Assembly: GCA_036874045.1 (NCBI GenBank)
Contig: CM072336.1
Span: 13,077,001 to 13,141,000, forward strand
Source: Cymodocea nodosa
Taxonomy: Eukaryota; Streptophyta; Magnoliopsida; Alismatales; Cymodoceaceae
DNA length: 64,000 nucleotides
Direction of reading: 5' to 3'
The notes under the pieces were generated by a model that worked only from the letters and a program-made list of their open reading frames with translations, did not search any database and had not been told where the DNA came from. Below are positions 10,503 to 22,878 of the stretch, piece after piece (positions within the stretch are counted from its first letter, which is position 1; every line of letters starts with the position of its first letter). The position numbers and the translations under genes were made by a program.

Positions 10503-12177
10503 CTATTTTAGGAGGGTATCAGAACTGTCAACTACTGGAAATAGAGCTGTTGGAGTTGGATTAGGTGTTGTAGGAGGTGGAGTTTTTGCAGAAGGAGGTG
10601 TTGCATGAGGTGAAACTGTTGTAGAAGGAGAAGTTGAATTCTGAATTGTAGATGGTTGAAAAGGAGGGAGCAACTCAACTAGATCAGAGGAGGACATTCT
10701 CTGAAGATCCTTAAGCTGTAGTACTCTCCTTTTAATGGATTTCAGAGGTTTGCTTGATAAATCAATATATCTGGCCATTAGATGATAAATGAAATCTCCA
10801 TAAAACAGAAAACTTTGCAGATGAGTAATTTGAGCAATAATTACTTTTGCCCAGTTAACCTTGATACCAGCCATCATAGCATAAGTGGCTTGGTAAACTT
10901 TCCTCTCCAATTCATCTACATGACCTATTTTCTGAAATACAGAGGAAGACAGGATAGTGGCAATCATCCAAGCTAGACCATTAAGATCTATAGTCTTAAC
11001 TAACTTAAACTTTTTATCAGGAGTTTTTCCAATCAATTTATTCATTTCTGATTCCTGCCACCCTAGTTCTGATGGAGAAAGAGCAATATTTATACCAGTA
11101 GATGGTATTCCAAAAAGAGTCTCCAAGAGTTCTCCATCAATCTTGATTGTTTGATGTTGAAAAATCTCAAGATTGGAGTAGAAAAGGGAAATTAGGTCTT
11201 CAAAAATGGATAACCCAAATGGAGAAGAAATAAGACCTAAAAGCTCTTGATGAGTGAGCAGACTGTGAATTGAATCCATTCCTTAAAAATTTACTGGTCT
11301 GCTGTAAATGATCTTCATTCCTTGATATTTATTGAAAAAGAGATCCCTAGCTGTAGAAGATCTAAAATAATATACATTTATAAGGATGTCTGAAGAATAA
11401 TTGACTGCAACCTTTGGATCTTCATCTGCTAGAGGGGTTTCAAAAGGTGGAGGAGATTGAGGAATAGAAACAGAACCTGAATCTGCATACAATCCTTGTA
11501 TCACCATTTGAGTGTGAGGAGAAGGAATTGGATGAGATTCTACATTAGATGAAGGAGGAGGAGTGAAGTCTTCTTTATTTACAAAAGGAGGTTTGACAAA
11601 ACTCGGATGAGAGGAGAGAGTTTTCTTTCTTCTCCTAGAGTATGTGAATTGAGTTTTGGCAACCTCAAAGGAAGGAATAGGAGAAGCAAGCAGTAAATCC
11701 TGTGGAGATGGAGAAATCAATTTAGGAGAACCAAGAGTAGTTTGATATAAAGAGCCAATAGTTAGCTCAGGAGATTTAGAATGAGTTCTCCCAGCAACAT
11801 CCCTGAAATCAATTCCTTTCTTAGGCAAACAGAATTCTAGTTCAACAATAAATTTCTGCTTATTAGCCATATCAAAAGCAGCATGATAACAAGCAGGTTC
11901 AAAAGGCTCTTGAATTTTTATTCCTGGTTGATTACAGAGTCGATTGAGTAACACTTGATTTCTCCTCTTGAGTAAGGTAGTTTGTAACAGTAGGGCCATA
12001 TGCAAAGCACGTTTCTCAGAAGCCCTATTATCCTCAAAAGAACTCAAAAATTGGCTAACATAAGCCTCATAAACAGATTTAAACTGAGGTTCTAAGGAGT
12101 TAACTTTAGCAGTAAAAATATCCTCATCATCGGAGGAAGATTCCTTAGAACCCTTGGAAGAAGCAGAAGATGACTAA
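10503..12177 (-). pseudogene. PPTP-like protein, middle and C-terminal part
   Basis: One minus-strand frame from 12177 to 10503 with a single internal stop (11283-11285, TAA where related copies have a sense codon). It opens with a serine/aspartate-rich segment, then a conserved SQFLSSFEDNR block, a proline/serine-rich linker, the IIYSRPVN motif, and a domain shared with 19699-21948: HQELLGL, then FYSNLE, LLETLFGI and the block with VNWAKVI and LFYGDFIYHLM. It ends in a Pro/Thr-rich tail. The domain resembles the 'putative plant transposon protein' family; its function is unknown. The ORF is cut at 12177 by the 17.4-kb Gypsy insertion and continues on the far side at 29562-29907. It is the only coding region of its element and lies directly upstream of the PPT, the place of an env-like ORF in some elements. 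Confidence 0.75.
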
Positions 12178-14410
12178 TGTTTAGAATGAAAAAGTGCATA
12201 ATATTAACGGTTAAATGATGGTTAATTGCATAATATTTATCTTATCATATGAGAATTAAGCCATTACGTTATAATTGCACTGTTATATGCCTTAATTAAA
12301 GAATCTGCTTAATTTTGGGGAATTAATGTTAATTTAGTACATTTCTGAATTGTCGGTAAGTTGCAGGCTGTGAAATTCTTAAGTATCCGAATTTTCTGTT
12401 ATTTCAGACAGTTATGTTTAACATACTAAACTTATTTCAGACAATTATGTTTAACATACCGAACATGTATCGGATAGTTATATTTAAATTGTCGAACAGT
12501 TATGTTTTAAAAGAATATTTTATTATTTCTTGAAGTACACATGTCGAAACCATAATGCATGACTTAAGTGAACTTTCGATGAGTTATCTATAACTATCCA
12601 AAATTGTAGTTGGGCATCGAATAGTTATATGTGTAACTCTCCAAAATCTCCTTTTATTTATAAAATAGTTGTGGACACATGTCATGTTCTAGGAAAGTGA
12701 CTTAAGTAGATTTTCGATGAGTTATCTCTAACTATCCGAAATGCATCTGGGCATCAGATAGTTAAACCTGTAACTCTCCGAAATGTTTCTTTTATTATTA
12801 AACTGCTGTTGACATGTGTCGTGTTCTGGTAAATTTACTTAAGTTATATATCATTGAGTTATTTGTAACTATCCGAATAGCATTTGCGCATCGGATAGTT
12901 AAGTTTGTAAGTATCCGAAATGCACCTAAGCATCGGATAGTTAAATTTATGCACGTGTTTTATAGTTAAATCAACGAAGCAAGTCCGTTGAGTTATCTAT
13001 AACTCCACGGACTATTTATTTTCTAATATGCCACTGTAGCAGTTGCAGAAACAGGACAATTGGAAGGAAAAACCACGATCGCTTGTATTGCGTAAGGAGA
13101 AGAAATCATCGTCGTTGATATGAATGAAGGAAATCCAACTGACCATTCAAGCAGAAGCAGTTACCATTGAAGAAATATAAAAGAAAAGAAGAAAAAGAAG
13201 TAGTGTGTGGCCGATGGGTGTGGCCAATGTGTGTAGAGGAGGATCACCAAGCTTTCTACAGGCAACGTCGGCAATTCTCTGAAGTACCACACCAACCATC
13301 TCCACCACCACCATAATCACCAACCATCGGAGGTCTGTGAGGATACTTTCCTGATGTTGGGTCGATTCCGAGCCAAACACAGTGCCTGACAACCACTATG
13401 AAGAGTGATCACGTCACGGGAAGGGAAGCTATTTTCACCAAGCACCGACTCATATCTCAAGAGATCGTAAAGTTTCTAGCCTTGGCTTCGGGTTGATGCC
13501 TATATGCTGAAGATGAGATTATCTTGCAATTCTAGACTCCCGATTCTATAGGGAGAGGAGATAGAATTGTAAGTGGTTTAATTTTTAGTGGTGTAATCGC
13601 GTCGCATGTAGTGACAGAAGTATTTACTATCGACTAAGATTACTTTACATTTCACCTTTCGCCCATTTCCATGTTCATATTAAAACAAAAATACCAAAAA
13701 CAATTTATCTGTGTTTGTATTTTGTATTTGAGTGTTGTATTGTTTGATTTGTATCGTGATTAATGTTATCTTTGTCAGTGTTGTGATTATTTTATGTTTG
13801 TTTTAGTTTTACAGTTACTGAAATTGGTTCATTCAAAAGACTTGAAGATTTTAATGGTTATTGTTTGAATTATCTGAATGTTAGTATTGCCTAATGATAA
13901 ATCCAGTGTTTACTAACATTAAAGAGCTTAATTGATGTTATTTACAATCTATGGAATCGCCCAATGGTTGGCCGAATTCCTCTGTAAATAGCAGTATTAA
14001 ATAGGAAAGGCAGGCTCGTGGAGTTAACTTAAGTCCACGAGGTTAGTCCGTTGAGTTAGCCATAACTCAACGAACTTTGTCCGTTGAGTTAACTGTAACT
14101 CAATGGAGGGCTTATTGAATATATAAATTTGATTGTTAAAAACAGAACAGTTCTCAATTCTTAAGCAATTCTCTATGGGATCGACCTGTACTTGCACACT
14201 AATACAATAGACACTATGCACTTGTAGTTAAATTACAAATTAGAATTAATATCTAATTTATGTGAAAGGTTGTTTGTTTACTTCTAAAAAAGGAATAGGT
14301 ATAAAGATAAATTAACTAAGTAAAAACAGAAGTTAACAAATCCAAGTTTTTCTGGTGCGTTGCTAGAGATCCAAACAAGTTTTCTGGTGTTGTGTTGGGT
14401 AATCAATACA
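12178..14410 (+). mobile_element. 5' LTR of the 17.4-kb Gypsy element
   Basis: Starts TGTTTAGAATG and ends AATCAATACA, seven bases before the PBS. The first 850 bp carry the palindromic modules (several CACGTG sites decayed to CATGTG here), with a GTCCGTTGAGTTA/TAACTCCACGGAC hairpin at about 12990-13020. The last part carries the hairpin cluster at 14009-14106. The matching 3' LTR lies at 27330-29561, with scattered substitutions that indicate considerable age. Confidence 0.9.
14009..14106. repeat. Hairpin cluster near the 5' LTR end
   Basis: Three adjacent inverted repeats: CTCGTGGA/TCCACGAG, CGTTGAGTTA/TAACTCAACG with a 4-nt loop, and TCCGTTGAGTTA/TAACTCAATGGA. The 3' LTR has the same cluster at 29163-29256. 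The same hairpin type recurs between the element's internal genes. Confidence 0.85.
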
Positions 14411-14417
14411 AGTTTTA

Positions 14418-14435
14418 TGGCGCCGTTGCTGGGGA
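14418..14435 (+). other. Primer binding site (tRNA-Asp)
   Basis: TGGCGCCGTTGCTGGGGA matches the complement of the 3' end of plant tRNA-Asp except at one position. It sits seven bases after the LTR end and establishes the plus-strand orientation of the element. Confidence 0.92.
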
Positions 14436-14511
14436 ATTAATATAAGCAACTATTAGAGCTGTTTCGTTTTAATAGCTAGAGTGTTGTGTGTTTTCTTTTG
14501 TAATTGAGAAT

Positions 14512-15441
14512 ATGGCATATGCTTATGCTCAAAGATTTCTGAAACCTGTAGTCAGCATATGTGAATTTTGCAATTCTGAAGGTCACAATATTTTTGACTA
14601 TTTGAAACTGAGACGTTTGTAGATGGTTAGATCCCATGAATAATAAATGAATTATCCTCAACATAATAGAGCCGAGTATGAGAAGCCTATAGTTTACCCA
14701 AATGATGGTCAGTATAGAATGTGTAATATGTTGAGAGACACTAAAGTTTGGGATAGGTATGATAGACTGGAGCGTAGTATAGAGCAAAACCTGAACAAAC
14801 TAGAATACTTTATGTGTCAACAACAAGAAGTCAACCAATTAAACTATAAGGAAGCATATTCAGAACCTAAAATGGATATAATTTACAAAACTGAAAAAAC
14901 CATAATGAAAATTGATCAAAAATTGAATGCAATGAGATTAGATGATCTGGAAAGAAAATTAAAAGCATTGGACGAATATGCAATGAAAATACAAGTTATG
15001 TAACAGGACAATGAAAATTATAATGTTATAGATCTGCATAATTTATAGAATATACAGCAAAAATAAAATATTAATGCAAGAAAATTTAAAGAATGCACTT
15101 TAAAACTAAAAACAATTGAAGATTATAATCATGAAAATGATATACAAAAACATCATGAGAGTAACAAAAATCTGGAAGATGTATGTGTAACATTAAGATC
15201 TGGAACTGATATACCACCAAGAACTCAAAATGAAAATAATATGAAGGTGGATAAGAGTAAAAATCAAAATGATAACGAAAATGTAATAGCTGAAAATCTA
15301 GAAATCACTAAAGAACAATCTGAATCTACTAATGAGGCTAAAAATGATAAAACAAATCAACTAAAAGAAAAAGAATCTTTTAAATCACAATCTTTAGCAC
15401 CCTATCCTGAAAGATTACAACAAACAATACCTGAAAAATAA
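14512..15441 (+). pseudogene. Gag C-terminal part with zinc knuckle, at the element's 5' end
   Basis: The first ATG after the PBS (14512) opens a frame that stays in register with PR-RT-RNase H through to 17757. It starts MAYAYAQRF, then CEFCNSEGH, a zinc-knuckle-like CX2CX4H whose last cysteine is missing. A coiled coil follows at about 14700-15000 with LDDLERKLKALDE, then an acidic, lysine-rich linker with the VTLRSG motif that in Athila/Tat elements links gag to protease. Eight in-frame stops break the frame up to the protease. The capsid-like gag core normally preceding the zinc knuckle is absent here; it is found after pol at 22879-24222. The minus-strand copy at 4108-5440 has the same start next to its PBS, so this is a family trait. 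Confidence 0.8.
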
Positions 15442-17757
15442 GAAAAAATCAGAGAAATTTTTGAAAAAGTTCAAGTTAACATTCCTTTGTTAGATTTATT
15501 GCAGAAAATGTCACCTTGTGCTAAATTTCTAAAGGATTGATGTACTAAGAAAAGAGAGCAAAAATTTCTTAGGAAGGTATTTTTAGTTGAGCAAAGTAGT
15601 TCCCTATTTCTGCCACAAATTCCTAAAAAGTTATCTTATCCTGGAATCCCTGTTATATCATGCATCATAGGAAATATCATTCTCAAAAGAACCTTAATAG
15701 ACTTAGGTGCAGGTATAAATGTTATGCCAAGTGATATATTTGCATCCTTAGGATTAGAAGGCTTAACTCCTACTAGTACGGTTATTCAATTAGCTAATAG
15801 AAGTATAAGATACCCTAAAGGAAAAATAGAGGATGTCTTAATTAAAATCAAAAACTTTATATATCCTATTGATATTGTAATTTTGGATTCCCAACAAATT
15901 AAGCATAAAAATAGTGATACATCTTTAATTTTGGGAAGACCATTTTTAGCAACATCAGGGGCTGTTATAAATTGTAAAAGTGGAGTAATGAAGTTATCAT
16001 ATGGCAATGAGGATACTCAATTAAACATTTTCAAACGAGAAAGGTTTGAGGAGTTAGAAATGTCCTTACATACCATAGACTTTTTAGAGGATGAAGAAGA
16101 TATGTTAGATGATGTGATTCAAGAAGAATTAAATAGGCAAATCAATTCTGAAACTTTAGAGGAAAGTGAAAGCATAAATATAGAAGGAGATCTAGAAGAA
16201 ATTAATTTAGAAAATGATGATGTTCAATTAGGAGCTCTAGCTTTTGATGGGCAACATTTAGAATTAAAACCTTTACCTCCTGAATTAACCTATATATTGC
16301 TGGAAGAGAAACAAACATGTCCAATCATTATTGCTTCAGATTTAAAAGAGGATCAAATAGCTAAATTAAAAGATGTAGTAAAAAGTTATAAAGAAGCAAT
16401 AGGATGGACTATGACTAATATAAAAGGGTTAAGTTCAACTTTATGCTGTCACCACATATATTTAGAAGAGAATGCTAAACCTGTTAGAATTCCTGAGAGG
16501 AGATTAAATCCAAACCTTAAAGAAGTAGTCAGGAAGGAAATAGTGAAATGGTTAGATAATGACATAATTTATCCGATTTTTGATAGCTCGTGGGTTAGTC
16601 CAATCCATGTAGTTTCCAAGAAATCAGGATTAACAGTTATTAGGAATGAAAGTCAAGACTTGATACCTACTAGAATTCAATCAGGCTGGAGAGTATGTAT
16701 AGACTATAGAAAGCTGAATGTTGTGACTAGGAAAAATCATTTTCCCTTACCTTTTATAGATCAAATGTTGGAAAGATTAGTAGGGCAAGAATATTTTTGT
16801 TTCCTAGATGGGTATTCAAGTTATAATCAAATTCCAGTAGCATTAGAGGATCAAGAGAAAACAACTTTCACCTATCCTAATAGAACTTATGTTTTTAAGA
16901 GAATGCCATTCGGATTATGCAATGCACTAGCTACCTTTCAAAGGTGTATGCAAGGCCTATTTACTGGAATGACTGAAGATTTTTTAGAAATATTTATGGA
17001 TGATTTTACTATATATGGCAACTCATATGAAGTTTGTTTAAAAAATTTAGACCAAATATTAAAACGCTGTGTGAAAAAAAATCTAGTTTTAAATTGGGAA
17101 AAATGTTACTTCATGGTTAAACAAGGAATAGTCTTAGGGCATGTTATTTCAAAGAAAGGGTTGGAAGTAGATAAAGCTAAAATAGAAGTAATTTCTAATC
17201 TACCAGAACCTAAATCAGTAAAACATATTAGATCATTTCTAGGATATGCTGGTTTTTATAGAAGATTTATTAAAGACTTTAGCAAGATCGCTAGACCTTT
17301 AATTAATCTATTAAAAAAGGTCCCATTCAACTTTGATAAAAATTGCAAGGAAGTATTTTTCAGACTTAAAACTAGCTTAATTTCAACTCCTATAATTCAA
17401 GTACCTGATTGGAGCCATCCATTTGAATTAATGTGCGATGCTTCTGATTTTGCTGTAGGAGCAATGTTGGGACAGAAGATAGAAAAATCTCCTAGAGTGA
17501 TTCATTATGCAAGCAAAACCTTAAATGATGCTCAAGTTAATTACACAACTACTGAAAAAGAACTATTAGCTGTTGTGTTTGCTTTGGAAAAGTTTAGATC
17601 ATATCTGATTAGAACTAAAGTAATAGTATACACGGATCATGCAACTTTAAAACATCTAATAACAAAAAAAGAGACTAAGCCAAGATTGATCCGATGGATA
17701 TTATTATTAGAAGAATTTGATCTAGAAATTAAAGATAAAAAGGTTGTGAGAATGTAG
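15442..17757 (+). pseudogene. Gypsy protease, reverse transcriptase and RNase H
   Basis: Continues the frame of the preceding gag part. The protease has its catalytic aspartate at 15700-15702 in DLGAGINVMPSD, the DLGA form usual in Athila/Tat, and VIQLANRS with VLGRPFLAT-like sequence downstream. RT has the YRKLN block, FLDGYSSYNQI with its first catalytic aspartate, MPFGLCNA, and FMDDFTIYG as the YXDD-type active site. RNase H shows CDASDFAVGAML, the TEKELLAVVFA glutamate and YTDHATLKHL aspartate. From 15724 the frame is open for 677 codons, strikingly intact beside the eight stops upstream. It ends in a premature stop at 17755-17757 because one base is lost from the A-run at about 17736-17741, which throws INT out of frame. 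Confidence 0.92.
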
Positions 17758-19156
17758 TAGTAGATCATTTATCAAGATTACAAATAGAAAAATCAAATAT
17801 TGAAATTAAGGATAATTTTCCTGATGAACAATTAATGACCATCAACACAATACCTTGGTATGCAGACATAGTTAATTACTTAGTTATTGGTTTAACACCT
17901 AAGGATTGGAATAGATAGGATAAGAAATTGTTTTTCTTAAGAGTAAAATATTACTATTGGGAGGACCCATACTTATTTAAGAAATGTCTTGATCTGGTTT
18001 TAAGGAGGTGTGTTCCAGAAACTAAATATCCGAGCATATTGTCTTTCTGTCATAACTAAGCCCTTGGAGGGCATTTTGGTTCAGGAAAAACTACTGCAAA
18101 AATTCTGTAATGTGGATTTTATTGGCCAACACTATTCAAAGATGCTCATAAATATTGCTTAAGTTGTTTAAGATGTCAACAAATAGGAAGAATATCAAAG
18201 AGGAATATGATGCCTCTTAATCCTATTGTTGAAGTTGAAATCTTTGATGTGTGGGGAATAGATTTTATGGGTCCATTTCCTATGTCTAATCAATTTAATT
18301 ACATATTGTTGGGAGTGGATTATGTATCTAAATGGATAGAAGCTATTCCTACAAAAACTAATGACAACAAAGTGGTAATACAATTTATAAGAACCAATAT
18401 ATTTGCCAGATTTGGAATACCTAAAGCTATTATCAGTGATAGAGGAACTCATTTCTGTAATAGAAGTTTTGAAGCCTTAATGAAGAAATATGGAGTAAAC
18501 CACAAAATTGCAACATCATATCATCCGTAAACAAGTGGATAAGTAGAAAGTGCTAACAAATAAATTAAGTTAATCTTAGAAAAAGTAGTAAATCCTACTA
18601 AAACAGATTGGGCTAATAGATTGATAGATGCACTTTGGGCTTATAGAATTGCTTATAAGACAAGCTTAGGTATGTCACCTTTTAGGCTAGTATATGGAAA
18701 AAGTTGTCATTTACCAGCTGAAATAGAACATAAAGCTTATTGGGTATTAAAAACTTTGAACACTAATTTAAATCAAGCTGCTGAAAATAGAAAAATGCAA
18801 CTAATTGAATTAGAAGAATTTAGAAATGAAGCTTATTCGAAGACTATAAGAGAAAAAGAGAAAATGAAATTCTGGCATGATAGGAAAATTATTCCAAAAA
18901 GCTTTGAAATAGGACAAGAAGTATATCTTTATATGGCTAGACTCCATAATCATCTAGAAAAATTAAGATCTAGATGGGCAGGACCTACATAGTTCGAAAT
19001 ATTTATCCTTATGGAGCTATTGAGATTGAAAATCCTAAAAATTAGAATATATTTAAAGTAAATGGACAAAGACTTAGACCTATTCTGAAAACACCACAAA
19101 GTTCTTTTGGAATTATAGAAGAAGTTAGAGTAGAGGACTACTCGAGCTTTATTTAG
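17758..19156 (+). pseudogene. Gypsy integrase, frameshifted
   Basis: Follows RNase H in a shifted frame. The N-terminal zinc-binding region ends CLSCLRCQQ at about 18155-18180. The catalytic triad is visible: aspartate in VWGIDFMGP (about 18260), aspartate in SDRGTHF (about 18440) and glutamate in VESANK (about 18545), the last preceded by a stop codon in place of glutamine. The C-terminal part contains DALWAYRIAYKT and SPFRLVYGK, then the GQEVYLY and WAGP blocks. Several stops (near 17918, 18058, 18108, 18529 and 18540) and a lost base at about 18988 break the reading frame; the C-terminal tail YGAIEIENP continues in another frame to a stop at 19154-19156. It would integrate cDNA into the genome when intact. 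Confidence 0.88.
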
Positions 19157-19698
19157 TAAGAAATCAGTTTTTATTTTATGTTTATATATAAAAAAAAAAT
19201 TATAAAATATAAAAAATCATTGCGGTTTAACCGATCGGATCCATCGATATGACTGGAACATAAAAATATCTATATTAATTTTCAGTAAAAAAAAAAAAAT
19301 TGGTTTTATCGAAACATAATATCGATTCAATTGGAAAAAAATTAGGTTTGATCGAAATATAGTATCGGTTAAACCAGTAAAAAACAGAAAAACTATTATC
19401 TTAAGTTATTATTATTATTATATCTGTTTGTATGGGAAGTCCGTTAAGTTACGCTTAACTCAACGAACTTACTCCGTTGAGTCTTGAGTTAGTCAACGAG
19501 CTTATTCTGTTGAGTTAACTGTAACTCAATGGAGTACTGTAGCTAAGACTACGGATGAGAGAGCAAGAGTTGGTTCGGGAAATGACCCGATTACCCGCCT
19601 AAACTTAGGGCTTATTTAAACTAAAAACTAGCATTTTGGGGGCATTATCTGGCAAACCATTTAGAATTTAGAACAATAGAGATCAGAGCGATTCCGTG
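19157..19698 (+). other. Spacer between INT and PPTP ORF with hairpin cluster
   Basis: No gene. An A-rich stretch at 19180-19400 holds an imperfect repeat of ATCGAAACATAATATCG and ATCGAAATATAGTATCG. At 19438-19535 lie three inverted repeats built on GTTAAGTTA/TTAACTCAAC, CCGTTGAGT/AGTCAACGAG and TGTTGAGTTA/TAACTCAATGGA. These are the same words as in the LTR cluster at 14009-14106. Confidence 0.75.
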
Positions 19699-21948
19699 AT
19701 GTTGTGTAACTCCACGATGAGGAAGATGACACCTGAGTTCTGGGAAGATGCAGTTGACATAGCACAGTTTCTGAAAGAGTCAGAGGAATGGCACACGTAG
19801 TAGAAGATTTGGAACATGATAAGAAAAAAAGAGCTATAAAAGGTAGAATCAAAACTCTTCAACTTGAGGAAATTTTTGGTTGATTTAGGTATACAAATAC
19901 CCCAAATAGTAGAAACAAAAATAAAAGTAGCGATAGAAATTGCTTTAAGCAAAGAAAGAAAAATCAGGCCGAATAATGAAGTAGCCCTAGAGCTAATCCA
20001 ACGCAAAGCCAGATTATGATTCAAAAAGTGCATTGTTGGTCGTGCAAGGGGTGCAATAAGGCGGCAGCAACAAGCAAAGGAAGAATAGGAGGAGCTGACT
20101 GCTGAAAGGCCTGTTCCTAAGGAACAGTAGCCAAGACCTTAAGTTCCACCATTTAAGCCGTTGGCATGAGTAGAAATATTGGGGCCTTCGATTGAAGAAG
20201 AATTAAAAGAATTTCAAGGACTGGTTCAAGTTGGAAGAAACCAAGGAGAACTAGAAGATTTAGTAGTAGCTAAAGCACATCTGGTGTTTGATGCACTACG
20301 CAAAAAGAGGGCTGTAGAGAAATTGCAAGCCCAATATAAAATTAAAGTGGAACAACATCAAGAAGCTACTACCAAAACTGCTGTCAGATTTGTTGTAGGA
20401 GAAGCTAAGCTGGTCCTTCGAGTCCCGCAAATATTGAAAAAATTAAACAAGAAGAGCCAATACTTGTGGCTCCAAGGCGTGCAGAGCCTTTGTTTTTAGA
20501 TTTAATCTTAGAAGAAGAAGAGGAAGACCAAGCACAATTAATCAAACGAAAGAAAGGAAAAGAGATAGTGCTTGAATATCAAAAGGAGATTAAATCTGAA
20601 GTACCAATATCAATAGGGCCTGTGGAGCCAATTTTTATAAACCTACTATCTGATTCTGAGGAGGAGCAGGAGCAGTAGTAGCAAGAGCAAAGAGAAGAAG
20701 ACAAACAGGCTGAAATTAGTCTACAGCCTGTACAAGAAGAAGAAACAGAAATTAGGGCAAAAACTGAATTACTTGTGACTCCATCCCAATTTGCCATAGA
20801 ATCAGAAAGAACAGTGACAGAGAAGATTGGTAGTTAGGAGGAAGAAGAAAGAACAAAAAATGAAGAAGCTGAACGAAGCCATTTGAACAAAAATGACTTT
20901 GCAGATTCCACTGATTTAAATGAAACAATTCAAGACAAAGTGGAGAGTTCTGTCGGCTCACCACCACAGACAAAAGCAGAAGCAAAAATTCAGGAATCTG
21001 CAAAACATGTTCAAGTTTAGCATATGGTAGAGGAAGATCAAGAACAAACCCCTCTAGAATAACAAAGTCACATTCCTAACCCGACTGAAACAACAGTTCT
21101 GAATGAAGTACATTTTTGAAGTCAGGAAGCTTATAATAAATATTAAGAGATTAGGGGTTATGATATTATATACAGTAGACCAGTAAATTGGGACGGAATG
21201 TAAGAAATCAAAGAATTATTTGAATTCCAAGGTCTACTAAATTTTATTTCTTAAGAAAGAGGGCATGCAGTATATGAGAATCTAGTGCCCTACTTTTATG
21301 CAAACTTAAGAGAAGAAGAAGGAAAATTAATTTCCAACGTAGAGGAAGCTGATGTACAGATAACACCAGAGCTTCTCCATAGCATTCTTGGATTGAAGAA
21401 TGAAGGACAGGAAATTTTGGAAGGTACAACTACCGTTAAATGGATAAAACAGGAAATCAAGGACAGTTTGGCTATCAATCCTGGTGTGCCTTTATTAAAA
21501 AGACTGAAGCACTTAAATGGTAAAGCACACATGATAGCCAACATTTTGATTAAGAATGTCTATCAATGACAAGGCCATGACATAGAACTGAGTCAATTTG
21601 TCAAATGTGCCACGTTTGCAGTTGTAAATAGAATTCAAATAAATTAGTCTGCAGTTTTTCTCCAAGCTAAGAACAGTAAAGAAGAAATTATTTTATGGAG
21701 ATTTGATTCCATTGCTAATGGTGGATTGTATCGATTTCACTAAATGGGCATCAAAAAAGATCAAATAAAGAACCATTTCAGTGAAAGAATACAGAAATTT
21801 TGTAGCTGTAGAGATTACTGTACCTTCTAGAGGCATTAGAGGAGTCGTAGAGAGAATTAACCAATTAGAGCTACAATTAGAAAAACTCTAGAAAAAAGTA
21901 GATGAACTTAGAAATAAGACTAAATTGTATTGTTCGTCTACTTGTATA
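19699..21948 (+). pseudogene. PPTP-like extra ORF downstream of integrase
   Basis: The ATG at 19699 opens MLCNSTMRKM followed by FWEDAVDIAQFL. A basic and glutamine-rich middle with a coiled coil follows (20179-20460), then an acidic glutamate-rich linker (20466-21110). The conserved domain holds IIYSRPVNWDGM, LFEFQGLLNF, YFYANLREEE, ITPELLHSILGL and, in a shifted frame, KKLFYGDLIPLLMVD. It ends in a coiled coil RINQLELQLEKL. The frame changes at about 20440-20466 and 21665-21680 and a dozen stops are present. The domain matches four other loci in the window and resembles the 'putative plant transposon protein' family. It occupies the position of the env-like ORF of Athila elements, but I see no signal peptide or membrane segment that would support an envelope. 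Confidence 0.75.
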
Positions 21949-22878
21949 TAATTGTATGAAAAATATCTGATTAAGTTGTAATGTAAATTGATTCATATGA
22001 ATGAATATATATTTTTCAGATATACTTTTCATGTGTGTTTTGAATGTGAAATGAATGGACTATATTGAATGTTATATAATTTGTGGAACATTATGAATGA
22101 ATGTTTAATAGATTTACAATTTGTTGAATGATAGGATTAAAAATAGATGCTTGAAAATATCTGCATGTTGTAAGGTAAAATGTAAATTCTACATAACATG
22201 AAATGAACTACAAGTTAAATATTTATATAATGTTCAGATTTAAACGAAATTTTGATTAGAATGATGCATTAATGACATAGATTTAACTTTATTTTAGTTA
22301 GCAGAATGCAGAGAAAAAAAATAGAGAGGTACTTACGAGGAGTAAACTTAGAGGTTGCAAAGTGTTAACTCAACGAAGTAAGTTCGTTGAGTTAAACTTA
22401 ACTCCACGAGGTCAGTAATATAATATAAGGTCACTCCATTGAGTTATCTGTAACTCAACGAAGTTAGTCCATGGAGTTAGCAACAGTAACTGACATTGTT
22501 CCGTTGAGTTATCTTTAACTCAACGAGGTTAGTTCGTGGATTAAGCAGAACGGTTATTCTTTTAACCACGAACGAAACTTCGTCGGTTTAGCGGTTACCA
22601 AAATTTGAAATTAGTAGTGGTACACATACCCATAAAAACAGGAACCACGATGCACGTTGCAAGACACGTTCTTACAACGAGATTTATTCACTTTATGGAT
22701 GTGCATTATATATATAAAATAGAATGTTATTTATGAGTTACTAGCACTTTTAAAAGAAAGTAGAATGCGTTGGGGGAATTGGAAGGAGAAGCAGCTGATT
22801 CGACTTCATCCATCAACAAATATTTACTGAATGGAAAGCTTTAGAATGGTATGTAATTAATCTTCTGCTATTTTATTT
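21949..22878 (+). other. Spacer between PPTP ORF and gag core with hairpin cluster
   Basis: AT-rich and without a recognisable gene. At 22364-22556 at least four inverted repeats follow one another: GTTCGTTGAGTTAA/TTAACTCCACGA, CCATTGAGTTA/TAACTCAACG, a GGAGTTA/TAACTG pair, and CCGTTGAGTTA/TTAACTCAACG. They use the words of the other module boundaries of this element. Confidence 0.8.

Noticed and set aside
19699-21948. Envelope-like protein at the 3' ORF position
   Set aside because: No signal peptide, transmembrane segment or fusion-peptide-like stretch was seen; conserved blocks match the PPTP-type family instead.
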